Source: Bacteroidota bacterium
GTDB taxonomy: Bacteria; Bacteroidota; Bacteroidia; Chitinophagales; Chitinophagaceae
Direction: 5' to 3'
NCBI GenBank assembly: GCA_018268135.1
Contig: JAFDXD010000071.1
Coordinates: 37,558 to 101,557, forward strand
DNA length: 64,000 nt
The position numbers were made by a program, and so were the translations under genes. This document shows positions 32,384 to 40,741 of the stretch, one piece after another (within the stretch, counting starts at the first letter, position 1; every line of letters begins with the position of its first letter). Below the pieces are notes generated by a model. That model ran no database searches. It saw nothing but the letters and a program-made list of their open reading frames with translations, and had not been told where the DNA came from.

Positions 32384-34939
32384 TTATTGAATTAAAATTT
32401 TTTCAGTTTGAATGATTGTATCATTTATCAACCGCAAATAATACAAGCCTGCGGCAATATTAGCCACACTGTATTGCTGACTGGCAGATGGTCTCCAGGT
32501 TTTTATTAGTTGCCCGTTCATGTTAAGCAATTGTATTTCCTTTACTCTGGCAGAAGTAGTTATCATCACTTTGTCTTTAACGGGATTTGGTGCAATAGAT
32601 ACATCCATTTTACTAATCCAGTTTACTCTTACAATATTGCTATACTTATACAATCTGTTATTATCAACCTGTTTGATGCGATAATAAAATTGTGGCTCAC
32701 TCCATAACTGATTCCCTGGCACATCTGTAATTGTATAACTATTTTGCTGCTGGTTTTTAGCCGACAAACTTTTTATTACGCTAAATGTAAGGCCATCAGT
32801 ACTCCTTTCCACTTCAAAATGATTTACGTTTATTTCATTTGCCGTCTTCCAGTTAAGTTCTATTGTATTATCTTTTTTGGCAGCAGTAAAATTGATAAAT
32901 TGTAATGGTAGTACACTAAAACCTGTGTGTATCCAAAATTCACTAAAGCCGGTTACGTCAAACTCTAAATAATTAACCCCGTATAATGTGCCGGTAGTAA
33001 TTTGTGAAGAAGGAATGAACGTAGTAGTTCCGCCAGAAGGGTCATACACCCCATCTTCATTAGTGCCTGAATATTTTGTGATCACCAGTTGCGATGCAGA
33101 AGTAAGTAAGGGAACATACGACTGTAAATCGGCAAAATCGGCATTGGTATAATACAGCCTTACTCTTTTTGTACCCGCCGGGTTTAATGAAGGTTTTACC
33201 ACATAATGCCTACGCATATACCGGTTGCCTCCGTATGTACCCGCAGTTGCATCTACATATACCACATCATTTCTGGTACCCAGATCCAAACAATAATCTT
33301 TTATGGATGCAATCAGTTTTGAATTATCGCTGCTGTTATAGCTATGCTTCCACAATCCATCATCCAGCAGGCTGTTACTGTTGGTTTGCGCAGCAGGCAA
33401 AGCGGAAAATGGTGCAGATGAACCGGTATTGTATTTATTTTTCAAATAGCTTTCAACATTTGCTATTTCAGCATTGGTAAGTGTTCTTGCGTAAACAATC
33501 ACTTCATAAATCCAGCCGCTCCAGTCAAGATCGGCCTGGTCTTCCCGGTCACCAACCGTAAAACCGGTTGTTCCGGTTTCGGTTGTAACAGATCCGGAAC
33601 CCTGGTTAACTGTTTGAGCAATACTGTTAAGATTACACTGCAACTGCCCTCCTGCTGCCGGCACTTTATAGGTAATAACAAATGGACTAAATGCAGTATC
33701 TATAGTATTACTGCCAATGCTGGCATTATTATTCCCCACGCCATTATTATCTGAATAGATATACACCGGGGTGCCGTATCCATTTGCACCAAAAGATAGC
33801 CCATTAATAAGCCCAGCTCTTCTAAAAGTAAACAACTCTCCGCCCACAACAGCACCTGCATGTATGCCACAGTCCCTTCTTGCTGCTACAAAAACTGTTC
33901 TGGCACTGCCGGCGGGTACTAAATTACTACTGGTATTATTTAAAAAATATTTACCATTCACCCCATCAAAATATAATGCTGGTTGTGCAGTGGCATCGGG
34001 CGATTTGAATACCGGTTTATTAATAGCAACGGTTTGTGTTACATGGTTAGCATTACCACTCTGGTCGTTCCATTGTTGTACGGCCTGGCCGTTTGTGGCA
34101 GGGGTAACGCCTGCATCTGTATATACACCGGCATCGGCTTTTAGCCATAAAACGGGGTCGCAGGGTACAAACTCACTTTGCGGTTGCGCAGTGTTAAAGG
34201 ATGGTTCTGTTGATGTGCCTTGCGTAGTGCCATTTAAAACAGCGCCTGTGTTTGTACAATTATTAATAACCGTTTGCCCATTGCCGTTAGTTGCGGTATT
34301 GAAATTATAATAAGCAACCAGGCCAGGTTCGTTACCTGCAAGCTCTGCATCTTTCTGAGAGAAAATCTCAGTACTTGTTTTTGCTTTGTTCCATATTCTT
34401 ACTTCATCTATATCACCATAAAAATTATTAGGTCCGGCACAGGGGTCACGGCGGCCAATCCAGTTGGTTGCATTGGAATTGCTAAGCCCCGAAATGGTAT
34501 TGTCTTTTAATTGTCCCTGCAAAACACCGTCAATATAAATATAGATGCTGTCTTTTGCCTTATTTCTCACACCAGCCACATGATGCCATTTATTATCAGC
34601 AACAGAACAGATACTTGTTACTGTCATGCTGTTATAGTTAAAGTCCTGTATATTAAAATTCATTTTTCCTGCTGCCACATAAAACAAAGTTCCCGTTGAG
34701 GGACCGGGGCAATACTGGTGGGCAAAAACCACCATTACACTAGCCGCATCTGAGGTTTTAATCCAGCTTTCCACTGTAAAATCCTGCGTGGCGCTAAAGG
34801 TGAGTGAATTATTATACGGGATAGATATCCCCTCATCGGCAGCATTACTAAAATGAGCGGCTTTATTATTGGAAGGGAATTGAGCAAAGGATGTTGCAGC
34901 AATCAAAAAAGCTATGGAGAAAGTAAATAATTTCTGCAT
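32384..34939 (-). CDS. LamG-domain secreted protein with T9SS C-terminal sorting domain
   Basis: An 851-aa secreted protein. The signal peptide is MQKLFTFSIAFLIAATSFAQ. A LamG/concanavalin-like domain spans about 25-230 (FTVESWIKTSD, WHHVAGVRNKAKDSIYIYIDGVLQG, GDIDEVRIWNKA). A second lectin-like region follows (LWLKADAGVYTD, VQQWNDQSGNANHVTQ). The C-terminal ~75 residues are a type A sorting domain (SIAPNPVKDKVMI, QLLNMNGQLIKTW, GLYYLRLI). T9SS would export it to the surface, probably as a glycan-binding or adhesion protein. The start at 34939 fits the signal peptide; the longer ATG at 35002 overlaps the promoter operator. It shares an operator-like repeat with the response regulator gene upstream. 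Confidence 0.88.
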   Translation of the reverse strand: MQKLFTFSIAFLIAATSFAQFPSNNKAAHFSNAADEGISIPYNNSLTFSATQDFTVESWIKTSDAASVMVVFAHQYCPGPSTGTLFYVAAGKMNFNIQDFNYNSMTVTSICSVADNKWHHVAGVRNKAKDSIYIYIDGVLQGQLKDNTISGLSNSNATNWIGRRDPCAGPNNFYGDIDEVRIWNKAKTSTEIFSQKDAELAGNEPGLVAYYNFNTATNGNGQTVINNCTNTGAVLNGTTQGTSTEPSFNTAQPQSEFVPCDPVLWLKADAGVYTDAGVTPATNGQAVQQWNDQSGNANHVTQTVAINKPVFKSPDATAQPALYFDGVNGKYFLNNTSSNLVPAGSARTVFVAARRDCGIHAGAVVGGELFTFRRAGLINGLSFGANGYGTPVYIYSDNNGVGNNNASIGSNTIDTAFSPFVITYKVPAAGGQLQCNLNSIAQTVNQGSGSVTTETGTTGFTVGDREDQADLDWSGWIYEVIVYARTLTNAEIANVESYLKNKYNTGSSAPFSALPAAQTNSNSLLDDGLWKHSYNSSDNSKLIASIKDYCLDLGTRNDVVYVDATAGTYGGNRYMRRHYVVKPSLNPAGTKRVRLYYTNADFADLQSYVPLLTSASQLVITKYSGTNEDGVYDPSGGTTTFIPSSQITTGTLYGVNYLEFDVTGFSEFWIHTGFSVLPLQFINFTAAKKDNTIELNWKTANEINVNHFEVERSTDGLTFSVIKSLSAKNQQQNSYTITDVPGNQLWSEPQFYYRIKQVDNNRLYKYSNIVRVNWISKMDVSIAPNPVKDKVMITTSARVKEIQLLNMNGQLIKTWRPSASQQYSVANIAAGLYYLRLINDTIIQTEKILIQ

Positions 34940-34971
34940 TTTGTATGATTTAAACAGTATTTGTAACCATA

Positions 34972-35020
34972 CAAAAATGCCCGTTATCTTTTGAGGGTGC
35001 AATACCCCCTGTGCGGTATT
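34972..35020 (-). promoter_or_regulatory. Promoter and putative activator site of the LamG/T9SS gene
   Basis: The inverted repeat AATACC-CCCTGTGC-GGTATT (35001-35020) overlaps the minus-strand -33 TTG (35000-35002). After a 20-bp spacer comes CATTTTTG (34972-34979), one mismatch from TAnnTTTG, and then a ~27-nt leader to the ATG at 34939. The weak -7 and the abutting repeat suggest an activator-dependent promoter. Confidence 0.6.
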
Positions 35021-35036
35021 TTGACCAATTATGGAT

Positions 35037-35702
35037 TTATATCCATTTATTTTTTAAACTTATTTGCAATGCCTCCACCTTGCTACTCACATGCAGTTTG
35101 GCATAAATATTTTTCATGTGCTGGCGTACGGTATGTTTGCTTAAAAATAATTGTTCAGCAATTTGTGCATATTCTTTTCCTTCCATACTGCATTTTAAAA
35201 TTTCCTTTTCCCGTTCACTAAGCGGCTCAATCGGATTTTTTGCAGAAGTTTTTTCAGCAGCCGGTTGTGCTGTTAAGGAAGTAAGCCAGCGCCATGCTTT
35301 GCGTGCAATACCAGGGCTCATGGGCGCTCCTGCATCCTCATGCACCTGGTAAATGGCATCAATAATATTTTGCGCAGACTCTTCTTTAAGTAAATAACCG
35401 TGTGCGCCTGCTTTGATGGCTTCAAAAACTTTTTCATCATCATCAAACACAGTAAGCATAATAAATTTTACGGAAGGGTACAATGGCGCTGCTCTTAATA
35501 TGGCTTCAATGCCATTCATTTCATGCATTTCAATATCCATCAGCACCACATCGGGTTTGAGAGCGGTAGATTTCATTTGTTTTAAAAAATCTGTACCATC
35601 TCTGGCTTCCATTATAATACGAATATCATTTTCTACAGAAGACAGTTTTTCCTTCAGAGAATTTCTTAAATATGGTTTATCGTCAACTATCGCAATTAAC
35701 AT
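35037..35702 (-). CDS. NarL/LuxR-family response regulator
   Basis: A 221-aa two-component regulator. The receiver domain (1-120) has acidic DD at 7-8, the phospho-acceptor Asp56 in DVVLMDIEM and the conserved Lys near 109 (LKEES). The LuxR-type helix-turn-helix lies at about 153-215 (LSEREKEILKCSMEGKEYAQIAEQL, then SKHTVRQHMKNIYAKL). It is 51 bp downstream of the histidine kinase gene, its likely partner. The same operator-like repeat stands at its own promoter and at that of the next gene, so autoregulation is likely. Confidence 0.93.
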   Translation of the reverse strand: MLIAIVDDKPYLRNSLKEKLSSVENDIRIIMEARDGTDFLKQMKSTALKPDVVLMDIEMHEMNGIEAILRAAPLYPSVKFIMLTVFDDDEKVFEAIKAGAHGYLLKEESAQNIIDAIYQVHEDAGAPMSPGIARKAWRWLTSLTAQPAAEKTSAKNPIEPLSEREKEILKCSMEGKEYAQIAEQLFLSKHTVRQHMKNIYAKLHVSSKVEALQISLKNKWI

Positions 35703-35706
35703 TGTA

Positions 35707-35754
35707 CAAAACTAATTTGGAATTAAAAATTGCCAATACCCCCTGTGAGGTATT
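35707..35754 (-). promoter_or_regulatory. Promoter and putative autoregulatory site of the response regulator
   Basis: On the minus strand: inverted repeat AATACC-N8-GGTATT (35735-35754), overlapping TTG at 35734-35736, a 19-bp spacer, and TAGTTTTG (35707-35714). Transcription would begin at or beside the start codon (35700-35702). The repeat touches the last base of the kinase stop codon. Confidence 0.65.
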
Positions 35755-37460
35755 TAAATGGTTATAATGATTGATACCCCTTTGTCCGTTACAGCATCAA
35801 CTTTTATGGTGGCATTAATTGCTTTTGCCCTTTGCTGCATATTTATAAGCCCGTAATGCCCAGTACTATTTATTGCTGCCATATCAAAGCCTTTTCCAAA
35901 ATCTTGTATTACAGCAGTGAAAAAATTATTAGAAACATTGCCTTTAATCAGTAATGCCTTACTGCCCGAATATTTGCTGCTGTTTGTAATTGCCTCTTGG
36001 CAAATACGGAAAAGTTGCAATGATTCATTGGGATTTAGGTTTTTGCTGCTACTAAAATTTTCTTCTACACGTAGTTGTATAGCCGGGTACGATTGCAGGT
36101 AACGCTGTGCATAGTCTATGAGCTTATCAAAAAATTCCTGTGCTGTTACCTGTTCTTTATTCAATATCCAGATGGCTTCACGTAAAGTTTGCAATAATTG
36201 TTTTGAATTATTTTTTACTTTTTCGATATTACCATCTATACCCAGTTGCTTTTTAAAATTAGTATCCAGCGTTTCAATATTATTACTCAGTAATGCCATT
36301 TGAGAGCCAAGGTTATCATGCAGGTCACGGCTGAGCCTTTCTTTTTCATCTTGCAATTGCCGCTGCATTTGAATTTTTTGTTTTGCATTGCGCCGTTGAT
36401 AAAATTTAGAGAACAACAAGGTTGCAATAGTAAACAAGCTAATTAAGCCAATAATTAATAGTTGGTTTTGTTTTCGTTCTTTTACCAGCGCCAGTTGTTT
36501 TTCGTGTTCCGCTTCTGCTGACTTAAATTTAGCTTCTGCTTCGCTTAGTTTGGTATTTAGATCATTGTTGTACCGGCTGGTTACAACACCGGAAGCTTCA
36601 TTTTTTAAAATATAAGCTTCTTTATAATTACCTGCTGCAGCCTGATTCATGGCACAAAAATTAAGCGCCGTAAGCACCATATCAAGTTTAGCTATTTTTC
36701 TGGATATCCGCAATGCTTCATCACTTACCTGCACCGCTTCAGAAAGTTTTTGCTGCTTTCTCAGCACATCCGATGAAAACATAAGCGCTTCTGCAAGATT
36801 TATTGAATCATTATTCTCCCTGCATTCTTTAATAACGTCGTTATAGGCTTTTGCAGCTTTATCCAACTGGTTGGTGCGTTCGTACAAAGTTGCCAGTAAG
36901 CGGGAATGTAAACGACCAATTGACTGGCCATCTGTTTTATTAGCAATACCAAGTATTACTGCTTGTTGCAAATATTTTTCTGCCAGGTCATAATGCTCTC
37001 CCCTGTCAATATACACTGAGCCAATATTATGATAACATTGTTCCAGCAATTCATTAAAATGGTTGCCCTCGCTTACTTCTATGCATTTTTGCCAGTATTC
37101 TATGGCTTTGTCTTTATTGGGAATATGGTAATAAGTATTGCCTATCATTTTATAAAATGTAGCTTCTTCCAAAGCATTATTTTGTTTGTGTGCTTCGGCA
37201 AGTTGTTGCTGGCAATAATTTAGGCAAACATCCCATTGCTGTAGTTCCTGGTATTTATGAATTAAAGTGGTTTGCAGTGCCAGTTTATCAGTTACAGAAA
37301 GTGAATTGTTTTTAAGCAGTTTTGTTATAGTATTTACCGATGCATTGTTGTCACCGGATGCCTCCAGGCGTTCTACCAGTTGAGGAATGCTGTCTTTTTG
37401 TGCACACGTAAAAGCACAAAAAAACAAAAGGCAGAATAAAAATATGTACCGTTTGTTCAT
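35754..37460 (-). CDS. TPR-containing sensor histidine kinase (HisKA_3)
   Basis: A 568-aa sensor. A signal sequence (about 1-20) precedes TPR-like repeats at about 60-320 that should lie in the periplasm. A coiled coil (about 300-332) leads to one membrane span at 333-352 (LLIIGLISLFTIATLLF). The HisKA_3 dimerisation domain has the phospho-acceptor His381 in RLSRDLHDNLGSQ, and the HATPase domain ends the protein (ICQEAITNSSKYS, FGKGFD, GHYGLINMQQRA). This architecture is common in Bacteroidota. The partner is the response regulator immediately downstream. Confidence 0.92.
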   Translation of the reverse strand: MNKRYIFLFCLLFFCAFTCAQKDSIPQLVERLEASGDNNASVNTITKLLKNNSLSVTDKLALQTTLIHKYQELQQWDVCLNYCQQQLAEAHKQNNALEEATFYKMIGNTYYHIPNKDKAIEYWQKCIEVSEGNHFNELLEQCYHNIGSVYIDRGEHYDLAEKYLQQAVILGIANKTDGQSIGRLHSRLLATLYERTNQLDKAAKAYNDVIKECRENNDSINLAEALMFSSDVLRKQQKLSEAVQVSDEALRISRKIAKLDMVLTALNFCAMNQAAAGNYKEAYILKNEASGVVTSRYNNDLNTKLSEAEAKFKSAEAEHEKQLALVKERKQNQLLIIGLISLFTIATLLFSKFYQRRNAKQKIQMQRQLQDEKERLSRDLHDNLGSQMALLSNNIETLDTNFKKQLGIDGNIEKVKNNSKQLLQTLREAIWILNKEQVTAQEFFDKLIDYAQRYLQSYPAIQLRVEENFSSSKNLNPNESLQLFRICQEAITNSSKYSGSKALLIKGNVSNNFFTAVIQDFGKGFDMAAINSTGHYGLINMQQRAKAINATIKVDAVTDKGVSIIITI

Positions 37461-38238
37461 GAAAAACGAATTACCCGGTTAGATATTTATTTTAATTTTT
37501 ACAAAATTCATGTTTTAGGGTTCAGTTATATTCTGGCTAATGCAAGAAAAGGTATTTGAAATTTAAGTAGTTATAAAACCTTATTCTACTTTAATTATTT
37601 CAAATTTAGTGATTTGTTTTTTTATTCAAATAAGCATCTCTTGCCTTATTTTTCATTAAAGAATAAATACACTATTGTTGTTTTTGTTAGTATTTGTTTT
37701 ATCAGCTTCCCTAATTTTCGGTGCATATTATTCCAAATTATGCCAGATACATTTTTTATCAGTTTAAGGTAGTTCTAATGTTTTGCCATTTCGGTTTCCT
37801 ACTTTTTTAAAGATGTTAGAACATTGTGGGTTTAAATGATTAACTACCACATAGCTAACAATCCGTTAGGTATCTTTGCACTACCAGTTGTGGTGGGGGC
37901 ATCTGTCTGTAAAGAAAAATTTCTTTCATAAATAAAAAATGTAATTTTTAAAATATTTACTTCTCTATTTTATATTAAAAAAAATCATTAAACCTATGGC
38001 CAGTATTTATTTTCACTACATTAAAAATTCAATGAGTTTTAATATTTTTTGCTCAAGTTAAATGGATAATTATTGGTACTTAATTGCTCCGGCCGATACC
38101 CACATCTGTGGATAAATTTATTTTCATTAATTAACTAAATCATAAAATAGAATGTAAATACTATGTATTTTTATTATGAAGTTAAATGTATCCAATATGC
38201 ATTAATTCTAATTCCTAACTTACTAAACAATCTTACAC
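37461..38238. other. 778-bp AT-rich divergent intergenic region
   Basis: This lies between the kinase gene (minus) and the GEVED/T9SS gene (plus). I see no coding frame. It holds an inverted repeat CTAAC-N5-GTTAG (37855-37869) immediately before the -7-like TATCTTTG (37871-37878), and a palindrome AAAGAAA-AA-TTTCTTT (37911-37926). Just before the GEVED gene there is no exact TAnnTTTG, only TATTTTTA-like sequence near 38164. No copy of the AATACC-N8-GGTATT operator is present. Confidence 0.5.
37855..37878 (+). promoter_or_regulatory. Possible promoter in the kinase-GEVED gap
   Basis: TATCTTTG at 37871-37878 is preceded directly by the inverted repeat CTAAC-AATCC-GTTAG. It points toward the GEVED/T9SS gene, 360 bp downstream, which would imply a long leader or a separate small RNA. 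There is no TTG at -33. Confidence 0.3.
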
Positions 38239-40080
38239 ATGAAATCTTTTTATTTTGCTGCCTTACTATTTTTAATAGGGAACGCCAGCTATTCTCAAAC
38301 GTTACCACCGCCTTTTACTTCTTGCCCTACTACCGGTTTTCAGGTAGTAAACAACCCCAGCGATTTTCAAACGGTGAACCTGGCAACAGGGGTTACTACT
38401 ACGGTAGCTACTTTTGCCGATGAAATAAACGCCATGGGTTTTAACCCGGTAGATGGCCGCATTTATGGTATTAAAAGAGCTGCCCCTAGAAGCCTAGCTG
38501 TAATTGGCTCTGATAATACTTGCGTATTATTTACAACAACCGGCGATGCCCTACAAAGCTCTATTATTGGCGATGTTAACTCCAGTGGAATATTATGGTG
38601 TATGGGAAGTAGCAACGTTTTTACAATTGATTGCAACCCCTCATCGCCTAACTTTAAAAAAGTAACCAATTTAGGCGCCAAACCTTCCATTTCAATTACC
38701 GATTGGTCGTTCCCAACAACTGATAATTCAAAAATATATAGCGTAAATAATGCTGGAGGTTTAATTTATGTAAAGACCTCAGACCTGAGTGTAACCCAGG
38801 TAATGCCAGACGGTACAGTGCCTGCAGAAAGTTTTGGCGCTACATACTTTGACTCTAATGGCAATTTTTATGCAAAAGGTAATACTACAGGTAACATTTA
38901 TAAATTTATTAATGCTACCGGCCCATCTCCTTCAGTAATTTTATTTTCTACATCTACGGCTTCTACCCTTAATGATGGGGCAAGATGTGCAAGCGCTGCA
39001 CCACCAATTATTGCAGACTATGGTGATGCACCCAATTCTTATTTAACAACATCTGCTTCTGGCGGTGCTTGTCATATATTGCCTACTCCCAATCCTACTG
39101 ATGCTAAAATATATTTAGGTAGCGCTGTTACAATTGATGCAGATGGAGCACCAGCTTCCCAGGCAAATACTGATGCAGATGATGATGGAGTTTCTACTTT
39201 TCCTGCTATAAGCGGTGGAACAGTTCCTAAAAATATTGCCAGCTATTCAGTAACTGTAGCAGTACATAATACATCAGCTTCTACTGTAAATGTGGTGGGA
39301 TGGATTGATTGGAATAATAATGGCACATTTGAATCATCAGAACGAGTGGCTACCACTGCAGCTCCGGGCTTTATTGGTAATACTACCCTCACCTGGACCA
39401 ATGCAACTCTGAGCGGCCCCGGCGGTACTACTGGTACCTATGCCCGATTTAGAGTATCATCTGACCCTTTACCAAATCCTGGAGGTACAGTATCAAATGG
39501 CGAAGTAGAAGATTACTTTATACAATTTAGTTCCGTATTACCGGTATCGCTTACATCATTTAATGCTACTGCACTCAACAAAAATGTGTTGCTCACATGG
39601 CAAACTGCTTCTGAATTAAATAATAAAGGATTTTACATTGAGCGTAGTGAAAATGGAAGTAGCTTTACTACTATTGGGTTCCTGCCTTCAAAATCAGGCA
39701 ACTCTGGTTCTACACAAACATTATCTTACAATTTCCTTGATAATACTGCCTCTCCAAATGTAAATTACTATCGTTTGAAGCAGGTAGATATTGATAATAA
39801 AGTTACCTATAGCAATATTATTAAAATAGATTTATCAAACGCACTTAATAATATTAGTGTTTATCCAAATCCTGCTCATGACAAAGTAACCATTGCTGGC
39901 CTTAGTGGTAATATTACTTTGCAGCTTTATAACAGCACAGGGCAGTTGGTAAAAGAACAAAAAAATGCAGTGCAACAGCCGGCTTTAAATATTAGTAATC
40001 TTCCAAATGGTGTGTACCAGTTAATTATTATTAGTGTAAATACCGGCAAAAGAACCATCAGTAAAATTATTAAGAAGTAA
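38239..40080 (+). CDS. Secreted protein with GEVED domain and T9SS sorting domain
   Basis: A 613-aa secreted protein. The signal peptide ends near GNASYSQ. Residues about 30-250 form a beta-propeller-like region (FADEINAMGFNPVDGRIYGIKR, ATYFDSNGNFYAKGNTTGNIYKF). A GEVED domain follows at about 255-430 (DYGDAPNSYLTT, DADDDGVSTFPAI, GWIDWNNNGTFESSERV, NGEVEDYFIQF). The end is a fibronectin-like segment and a T9SS type A sorting domain (ISVYPNPAHDKVTI, LQLYNSTGQLVKEQ, LPNGVYQLIII). It is a likely surface or released adhesin-type protein. It is divergent from the two-component genes. Confidence 0.88.
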   Translation: MKSFYFAALLFLIGNASYSQTLPPPFTSCPTTGFQVVNNPSDFQTVNLATGVTTTVATFADEINAMGFNPVDGRIYGIKRAAPRSLAVIGSDNTCVLFTTTGDALQSSIIGDVNSSGILWCMGSSNVFTIDCNPSSPNFKKVTNLGAKPSISITDWSFPTTDNSKIYSVNNAGGLIYVKTSDLSVTQVMPDGTVPAESFGATYFDSNGNFYAKGNTTGNIYKFINATGPSPSVILFSTSTASTLNDGARCASAAPPIIADYGDAPNSYLTTSASGGACHILPTPNPTDAKIYLGSAVTIDADGAPASQANTDADDDGVSTFPAISGGTVPKNIASYSVTVAVHNTSASTVNVVGWIDWNNNGTFESSERVATTAAPGFIGNTTLTWTNATLSGPGGTTGTYARFRVSSDPLPNPGGTVSNGEVEDYFIQFSSVLPVSLTSFNATALNKNVLLTWQTASELNNKGFYIERSENGSSFTTIGFLPSKSGNSGSTQTLSYNFLDNTASPNVNYYRLKQVDIDNKVTYSNIIKIDLSNALNNISVYPNPAHDKVTIAGLSGNITLQLYNSTGQLVKEQKNAVQQPALNISNLPNGVYQLIIISVNTGKRTISKIIKK

Positions 40081-40108
40081 TTATTCCGGATTTAGTCAAC
40101 AAAAAATT

Positions 40109-40137
40109 AGAGGCTGCAAAATTTGCAGCCTCTTTTA
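40109..40137. terminator. Bidirectional terminator between GEVED and GNAT genes
   Basis: AGAGGCTGCAAA (40109-40120) pairs with TTTGCAGCCTCT (40122-40133), followed by TTTT. It serves the plus-strand gene and probably also the convergent GNAT gene. Confidence 0.85.
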
Positions 40138-40171
40138 GTTTTAAAATATAGTTTCTATTTTAAAATTTTTA

Positions 40172-40711
40172 TTATGATTCTTGTAATTTCCTCCATTCAT
40201 CTTCAAGCATACTCATTTCTATAATGCTCCTGTACCTACCATTGTACAATAATACATCTCTTTGTATTCCCTCTGTTACAAATCCACAATTTTGATAGCA
40301 TTTTACAGCAGCAGGATTGTCATCATAAATACCTAAAGTGATGCGATGAAGTTTTAAAGTTTCAAATCCTATTTTTAACACTGCATTTACCATTTGTGCT
40401 CCATACCCCTTGTTTTTATCTTCTTTATTGCCCACTAATACCCGGCTTATTCTTGCCGAATTATTTTTACGGCTAATTCCGCCAAGAGATATATGGCCAA
40501 TCGTTTTGTTTGTATCTACATCAATTGCTTTATACACAAATGCATCAGAAGTTTCTATATCATTGGTGTCTTCAATATACCAAAGTAAACTATCGGTATT
40601 TAAAGGAAAACTGAATAAGGAACCCGACCAGTTAATCATCAATGCTTCCGAATCTATCCAGTTTATCAATTGATCAAAATCTTCTTTGCCAAATTTTTCT
40701 AATCTTATCAT
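40172..40711 (-). CDS. GNAT-family N-acetyltransferase (RimJ/RimL-like)
   Basis: A 179-aa acetyltransferase using acetyl-CoA. The acetyl-CoA motif region is RVLVGNKEDKNKGYGAQMVNAVLKIGFETL, followed by LHRITLGIYDDNPAAVKCYQNCGFVTEGIQRD, the classic C-terminal GNAT pattern. The substrate may be an amine, a protein N-terminus or an aminoglycoside, and cannot be told. It stands 30 bp downstream of the M1 peptidase gene on the same strand. Confidence 0.9.
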   Translation of the reverse strand: MIRLEKFGKEDFDQLINWIDSEALMINWSGSLFSFPLNTDSLLWYIEDTNDIETSDAFVYKAIDVDTNKTIGHISLGGISRKNNSARISRVLVGNKEDKNKGYGAQMVNAVLKIGFETLKLHRITLGIYDDNPAAVKCYQNCGFVTEGIQRDVLLYNGRYRSIIEMSMLEDEWRKLQES

Positions 40712-40741
40712 AATTTAATTTAACACAAAAAAAGGCAGGTT

